Shown: positions 59,667 through 64,000 of the stretch, piece by piece
How the letters are laid out: each line of letters begins with the position of its first letter
How positions within the stretch are numbered: position 1 is the first letter of the stretch
Assembly: GCA_016219005.1 (NCBI GenBank)
Contig: JACRCN010000085.1
Span: 1 to 64,000, forward strand
Direction of reading: 5' to 3'
Source of the DNA: Deltaproteobacteria bacterium
GTDB taxonomy: Bacteria > Desulfobacterota > Desulfobacteria > Desulfobacterales > SpSt-501
DNA: 64,000 nucleotides
Translations under genes and position numbers: made by a program
Notes under the pieces: model-generated
What the model was told of the DNA's origin: nothing
Seen by the model: only the letters and a program-made list of their open reading frames with translations
Database searches by the model: none

Positions 59667-60371
59667 ATGCGCACACAGGAAATTGGGAAACCCGGGTTTC
59701 GTTACCGAGTGGACTTTGACCGGCCGGCCACGCATTTGATCGAGCCCTATCGAAATTTGATGAATAAAGCGGGGTGTCTCACCGGGAACGTAGGCGATTG
59801 TATCGGAAGAGCGGCGGCCATGGATGCCCGGATCAAGAATTTGGCCGAAGGCATGAAAGTGGTGGGGCCGGCCCTCACGGTCCGTGTCCCACCCACGGAC
59901 AATCTCATGATCCACAAGGCGCTGACCCTAATCAAGCCGGGCGACGTCTTGGTGATCGAAGGCGGAGGCAATCATTCCTGGGCACTGCTGGGGTTCCTAA
60001 TGGTGAGCACGGCTCAGAAGCTCGGGGTTGCCGGGATCGTGGCCGACGGCTGTGTCCGAGATGCGCAAGAAATTCGCAAATCGGGCTTTCCCGTTTTCTC
60101 CGCCGGTTTGTCGCCCAACGGCCCCTTCAAGGAAGGCCCCGGCGAAATCAATTACCCCATCAGCTGCGGCGGTCAGGTCGTTCGACCGGGCGATATCATC
60201 ATCGGCGACGATGACGGTGTCGTGGTCCTGAAACAGGAGTTGGCGAAGACTGCGATCGAAGAGGTGGACAAGATCATTCAACGGGAAGACAAACGACTGA
60301 AGGAGATAGAGGCCGGGATGGTCATAAGACCCGGGATTGATGAAATTCTGGCACAAAAAGGGATTAAATAG
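59667..60371 (+). CDS. RraA-family protein (HMG/CHA aldolase-like)
   Basis: A 234-residue RraA-fold protein. GDCIGRAAAMDARIKNLAEG, DNLMIHKAL, GDVLVIEGGGN and GIVADGCVRDAQEI include the Asp and Arg of the class II pyruvate aldolases in this family (4-hydroxy-4-methyl-2-oxoglutarate or 4-carboxy-4-hydroxy-2-oxoadipate aldolase, with oxaloacetate decarboxylase activity). In this tricarboxylate cluster an aldolase or decarboxylase role fits better than RNase E inhibition. AAAGGA precedes the start. Confidence 0.85.
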   Translation: MRTQEIGKPGFRYRVDFDRPATHLIEPYRNLMNKAGCLTGNVGDCIGRAAAMDARIKNLAEGMKVVGPALTVRVPPTDNLMIHKALTLIKPGDVLVIEGGGNHSWALLGFLMVSTAQKLGVAGIVADGCVRDAQEIRKSGFPVFSAGLSPNGPFKEGPGEINYPISCGGQVVRPGDIIIGDDDGVVVLKQELAKTAIEEVDKIIQREDKRLKEIEAGMVIRPGIDEILAQKGIK

Positions 60372-60440
60372 TCAGTGCCCGTTGTTCACCGAGAAGGCGC
60401 AGCCGGAAATATGAATTGCCGCGGCCGGGGACGGTAAACC

Positions 60441-61952
60441 ATGGATACACTCCAGAGTCTCATGTTGGGTTTTTCAGTCGTTACCACTCCGATGAATCTT
60501 TTTTATTGCTTTATCGGGGTGCTCACCGGCACACTCGTCGGTGTTCTGCCGGGAATTGGAACCGCCGGCAGCGTTGCCGTCCTCCTGCCGTTCACCTTCG
60601 GCCTGCCGCCGGCGACGGCCATCATCCTGTTGGCCGGCATTTGGTATGGCGCGATGTACGGCGGGTCTACCACTTCCATCCTGGTGAACATTCCCGGCGA
60701 GTCCTCTTCGGTGGTCACCTGCCTTGATGGCTATCAAATGGCCCGGCAGGGCCGGGCGGGTAGGGCTTTGGGGATCTCAGCCATAGGGTCCTTCATCGCA
60801 GGCACTTTGAGCGTCTGCCTCTTGATGCTGCTGGCGCCCGTCGTGGCCCGATATGCCGTGAAGATCGGTCCGCCGGAGCTGTTTGCCCTCATTCTTTTCG
60901 GTTTGACATTGTCCGCTTACCTGTCATCCGGCCCCGTGATCAAATCCTTCATCATGGTCGCGCTGGGGATGATTCTTGGCACCCAGGGCATTGACACCGT
61001 CTCCGGGGTTCAGCGTTTCACTTTCAGCATAAATGAATTCTACGAAGGGGTCGGCATCCTTCCGGTCATCATGGGAATTTACGGTGTGGGGGAAATCCTT
61101 ATCAACCTGGAGGAGACCATCAAACGAGACGTGTTCAAGGTCTCGATCAAGGGCCTGCTCCCGGATTGGAATGACGGGAAGGCCTCGTTCGGCCCGATCA
61201 TGCGCGGCACGTTCCTGGGTTTTTTCCTCGGGATACTCCCGGCCTCCGGCACATTGATTTCGACCTTTGTTTCGTACATCGTTGAAAAGCGGCTCTCCAA
61301 GCACCCCGAGCGGTTCGGTAAGGGCGCGATCGAAGGGGTGGCCGGCCCGGAGGCCGCAAACAACGCGGCTTCATCGGGTACCTTCGTGCCGCTTCTAACG
61401 TTTGGAATTCCCACCACCGCAACCATGGCCCTCATTCTGGGGGCGCTTCTGATTCATGGAATCACTCCGGGTCCCCTGCTCATACGGAATCACCCCGACG
61501 TTTTCTGGGGGGTCATTGTAAGCATGTACATCGGCAATAGCATGCTGCTGGTTCTGAACCTGCCCTTGATCGGAATCTGGGTGCGTCTGCTGAAAGTCCC
61601 CTACAGCATTCTCTTTCCCTTGATTCTGGTCTTCTGCGTGATCGGGGTTTATTCCAACCAAAACAGTTTGCTGGATATCACCTCGATGATCTTTTTCGGT
61701 GTGATCGGTTACCTCGCACGGAAGACGGGTTTTGAATGCGCGCCCCTGATCTTCGCCTACATCCTGTCGCCGATCTTGGAAGAAGCGTTCCGGCAGTCGC
61801 TCCTCATGTCGCAGGGGGATTTGACCATCTTCATCACCCGGCCCTTTCCGGCCGTTTTCATGTTTCTGACAGTGCTCTTTGTGGCTTCTTCCGTTATTTT
61901 TTCGAAGAAGCGGAGCAAGCTGCTGGATCAGATCGGGAGCGCTGATTCCTAA
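60441..61952 (+). CDS. tctA: TTT transporter large membrane subunit (third TctA)
   Basis: A 503-residue TctA with the [17 protein letters not shown] and [15 protein letters not shown] signatures and about 12 helices. [16 protein letters not shown] replaces the YYGTQYGG form of the first two, so it is a more distant paralogue. It is followed, not preceded, by its receptor gene, and no tctB is adjacent. It is expected to import the tricarboxylate used by TcuAB. Confidence 0.92.
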   Translation: MDTLQSLMLGFSVVTTPMNLFYCFIGVLTGTLVGVLPGIGTAGSVAVLLPFTFGLPPATAIILLAGIWYGAMYGGSTTSILVNIPGESSSVVTCLDGYQMARQGRAGRALGISAIGSFIAGTLSVCLLMLLAPVVARYAVKIGPPELFALILFGLTLSAYLSSGPVIKSFIMVALGMILGTQGIDTVSGVQRFTFSINEFYEGVGILPVIMGIYGVGEILINLEETIKRDVFKVSIKGLLPDWNDGKASFGPIMRGTFLGFFLGILPASGTLISTFVSYIVEKRLSKHPERFGKGAIEGVAGPEAANNAASSGTFVPLLTFGIPTTATMALILGALLIHGITPGPLLIRNHPDVFWGVIVSMYIGNSMLLVLNLPLIGIWVRLLKVPYSILFPLILVFCVIGVYSNQNSLLDITSMIFFGVIGYLARKTGFECAPLIFAYILSPILEEAFRQSLLMSQGDLTIFITRPFPAVFMFLTVLFVASSVIFSKKRSKLLDQIGSADS

Positions 61953-62010
61953 AGGCAATGGCGGTGCAACGCCCTGCCTTAACTCACAGCCCAGGAAAAG
62001 GAGTAAAAGC
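60441..62010 (+). other. TTT transporter genes lacking a tctB between aldolase and receptor
   Basis: From 60372 to 62011 only one gene (tctA) is present. The 69-nt gap before it and the 59-nt gap after it cannot hold a tctB, unlike the two complete tctCBA sets earlier in the window. Confidence 0.7.
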
Positions 62011-62011
62011 C

Positions 62012-62980
62012 ATGCGAAAAACATCTTCGTTCCTAATGGCAGGCTTGATCATGTTTGGCGTGCTGTCCGTCAACTCGGCCGTCGCTCAGGAGAAATACCC
62101 CAAGGACCCCATTTCGATTGTCGTCCCCTATGCCGCCGGGGGCAGTCATGACCTGGTGGCCCGGGCCCTTCAACCGCAGCTCGAAAAGGCGCTGGGAGTT
62201 TCCGTTCTGGTTGAGAATAAGCCGGGGGGTGGTTCCACTATCGCGTGTAACCTTGTAAAAGCGGCTCCTCCGAATGGGTATATGCTGGTAACGGTTTCCC
62301 CGACACTGAGCATCATTAAATACACCCTGCCTGAATCGAACGTGACATTTGACCAATTCGAGCCGGTTGCCTACGTGGGTTACACCCCTCAGGGTGTCTT
62401 CACGCGCATGGATGCCCCTTGGAATAACCTGAAAGAGCTCCTGGATTATGCCAGAGCCAACCCGGGAAAGGTCAAGTGTGGCAATGCGGGACACGGTGGG
62501 AATTTCCACATGGGCGCGGTCGGCATTGAGCAAGCTACGGGAGTCAAGTTCACTCACATTCCGTTCAAAGGGGCCGCCCCGGCGGTTCCGGCGGTCATGG
62601 GCGGACATGTGGATATCATCGTCTCCACGATTGCCGACACCCTCCATATGGTCAAAGGGGGCAGCCTCAAGGTCTTGGGGCTGGCAGCGCCCGAAAGGAA
62701 TAAATTCGCCCCCGACGTCCAGACGTTCAAGGAGTTGGGGTATGACATCGAGTTTTCGACCTACTGGTCCTACCTCGGTCCCAAAGGAATGCCCAAAGAT
62801 CGAGTGAAGATTCTCTACGACGCGTTCAGGAAAAGCACGGAAACAAAAGAGGTAAAGGAGTTTTTTGACATGCAGGGGGTCACCCCTTCATTGAAGAGCC
62901 CGGAGGAGTTGGGGGAGTACTATAAAAAGGAAGACGTCAAATGGGGGCGATTGATCAAAGAGGGCGGGCTGATGCCCTGA
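62012..62980 (+). CDS. tctC: TTT transporter periplasmic receptor (third TctC)
   Basis: A 322-residue Bug/TctC receptor. A signal peptide (about 6-26, ending SAVAQE) precedes ISIVVPYAAGGSHDLVARAL. The start at 62012 has AAAAGGAG 8 nt upstream. The binding-site loop AGGSHD differs from GGAVD in the other two receptors of the window, so a different ligand is likely. Confidence 0.92.
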   Translation: MRKTSSFLMAGLIMFGVLSVNSAVAQEKYPKDPISIVVPYAAGGSHDLVARALQPQLEKALGVSVLVENKPGGGSTIACNLVKAAPPNGYMLVTVSPTLSIIKYTLPESNVTFDQFEPVAYVGYTPQGVFTRMDAPWNNLKELLDYARANPGKVKCGNAGHGGNFHMGAVGIEQATGVKFTHIPFKGAAPAVPAVMGGHVDIIVSTIADTLHMVKGGSLKVLGLAAPERNKFAPDVQTFKELGYDIEFSTYWSYLGPKGMPKDRVKILYDAFRKSTETKEVKEFFDMQGVTPSLKSPEELGEYYKKEDVKWGRLIKEGGLMP

Positions 62981-63062
62981 CAGGCTTCAACTTTCACTTG
63001 AGCTTCTCACTGACAGCGGGGCGAAGAACGACGGATAGAAGATAGCTCGGGGAAATCTCAAA

Positions 63063-64000
63063 ATGCCCATACTCTCTACGCTGCAACGGTATGAGACCAA
63101 ATTCGCCAAATCGAAAGCCCTTTTCGAAAGGGCCCGGAAGGTCATGCCGCGGGGTGTGTCCCATGACCAGTGGTTTGCGGACCCGTTTCCGATTTACATG
63201 AGCCGTGCCAAAGGGTCGCATCTCTGGGACGTCGATGGAAACGAATATGTCGATTATTACGGGGGCCATGGAGGCAAGATGCTGGGCCATGCCCCTGGCG
63301 CTGTCGTTGCGGCCGTGCAGGATCAGATCGAAAAGGGAACTCAATACGGGGCGGTATGCGACCTGGCGGTCGAATGGGCCGAACTCATCCAGCAACTTGT
63401 CCCCTCTGCGGAATTGATCGAGTTCATGAACTCCGGCACCGAGGCGATCATGTATGGGATCCGCCTGGCCCGGGCGTATACAAGAAGGGACAAGGTGGTC
63501 CGGTTCCAATTTCACTTCGCGGGGGCGTACGATGCCGTCAGCGTGGGGAATAAAAAACCGTTTGACGTCCCCGTCAGCGCGGGCATTCTGCCGTCCACGG
63601 TCAAGGACACGGTGGTCATCCCCATGAACAGCGAAGAGGCCCTGGAGAACGCCCTGAAAAACAGAGATGTCGGCGTGGTGATCGCAGAAGCGGCCGGGAG
63701 CAGTTCCGGGGTGGTCGGGATCAAACCTTCTTTTTATGAGAGCATGCGGAAGCTGACCACCCAGTATGGAACCCTGCTTTTTTTCGATGAAGTCGTGACC
63801 GGTTTCCGTTACTCTCCCGGGGGAGTGCAGGCAGCGGTGGGGGTGACTCCGGATCTGACGGCCCTGGGAAAAGGGGTCAGCGGGGTCATGCCGGGCGCCG
63901 GGGCCATTGCGGGCCGGAAAGATATCATGGATCTGCTCCTGCTAAAAGATGAGGAGTGGAATCGATTCAAACGGGTTTCCCATTCCGGGACCTTTAACGC
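63063..64000 (+). CDS. Class III aminotransferase, glutamate-1-semialdehyde aminomutase-like (partial)
   Basis: An open frame from ATG at 63063 runs to the window end; 312 residues are visible. It resembles glutamate-1-semialdehyde aminomutase: KALFERARKVMPRGVSH, LWDVDGNEYVDYYGGHG, EFMNSGTEAIMYGIRLAR, LLFFDEVVTGFRY with the PLP-binding Asp, and the Schiff-base Lys in TALGKGVSG. GSAM-like class III enzymes in catabolic clusters often act on beta-amino or keto-acids rather than in heme synthesis. The ribosome site upstream is weak (GGGGAAATCTC). Confidence 0.85.
   Translation, partial: MPILSTLQRYETKFAKSKALFERARKVMPRGVSHDQWFADPFPIYMSRAKGSHLWDVDGNEYVDYYGGHGGKMLGHAPGAVVAAVQDQIEKGTQYGAVCDLAVEWAELIQQLVPSAELIEFMNSGTEAIMYGIRLARAYTRRDKVVRFQFHFAGAYDAVSVGNKKPFDVPVSAGILPSTVKDTVVIPMNSEEALENALKNRDVGVVIAEAAGSSSGVVGIKPSFYESMRKLTTQYGTLLFFDEVVTGFRYSPGGVQAAVGVTPDLTALGKGVSGVMPGAGAIAGRKDIMDLLLLKDEEWNRFKRVSHSGTFN

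Noticed and set aside
1-64000. tRNA genes, rRNA genes, CRISPR arrays, complete insertion sequences, prophage
   Set aside because: None was seen on either strand; the only mobile-element trace is the IS200-type fragment at 45612-45785.

Overview
The window looks like a chromosome segment of a free-living, probably anaerobic deltaproteobacterium (Desulfobacterota, perhaps close to Desulfobacteraceae). The hints are stand-alone CheW, GGDEF and HDOD signalling genes, ExeA-type ATPases beside a PEP-CTERM protein, sigma-54 activators, a ydaO-type riboswitch, and many TRAP and tripartite tricarboxylate (TTT) transporters with organic-acid enzymes. This placement is inference; no rRNA or species marker is present.

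Region 1 (1-9422) is signalling and stress. A minus-strand sigma-54 promoter at 220-235 appears to drive an ~88-nt small RNA whose apical loop copies the anti-Shine-Dalgarno tail of 16S rRNA. Two tandem sigma-28-like promoters (503-529, 653-679) lead into an HTH/Cys-rich/PAS regulator, CheW, a diguanylate cyclase, a small unknown protein, an HDOD protein and a metallo-beta-lactamase-fold protein. A sigma-70 promoter and a cyclic di-AMP riboswitch (5886-6051) then precede a glucosyl/mannosyl-3-phosphoglycerate synthase and its phosphatase, a compatible-solute pair. A PilZ protein and a receiver protein follow.

Region 2 (9625-24854) is a catabolic cluster with two TctCBA transporters, a LysR regulator, an aminotransferase, a fumarase/adenylosuccinate-lyase-type lyase, an MmgE/PrpD protein, a split UxaA-type dehydratase, a LarA-like protein and a malate/lactate/sulfolactate-type dehydrogenase. 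Lyase next to MmgE/PrpD recalls iminodisuccinate lyase plus epimerase; UxaA plus dehydrogenase plus TTT recalls sulfolactate/cysteate use. Both are hypotheses.

Region 3 (24965-39342) is visibly richer in A+T. A PAS-PAS sigma-54 activator is divergent from an operon with a -24/-12 promoter: TIM-barrel-like protein, D-2-hydroxyacid dehydrogenase, PanB-like enzyme, DapA-like lyase, DctPQM TRAP transporter and HAD hydrolase, followed by a GlcD/CCG oxidase and DapA.

Region 4 (39651-51672) holds, mainly on the minus strand, a receiver protein, an NtrC-type regulator, RfbD, an RNA methyltransferase, a LarA protein and 6-phosphogluconate dehydrogenase. Two plus-strand ExeA-like ATPases flank an orphan PEP-CTERM protein. 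One ATPase looks frameshifted before its membrane anchor. An IS200-type transposase scrap lies nearby.

Region 5 (51776-64000) is a tricarboxylate island: a sigma-70 promoter overlapped by a HutC-type operator, MmgE/PrpD, TcuA, TcuB, a beta-hydroxyacid-type dehydrogenase, aconitase, a GntR/UTRA regulator, an RraA-type aldolase, TctA and TctC without TctB, and a class III aminotransferase cut by the window end. Tricarballylate would be oxidised to cis-aconitate and isomerised to isocitrate.
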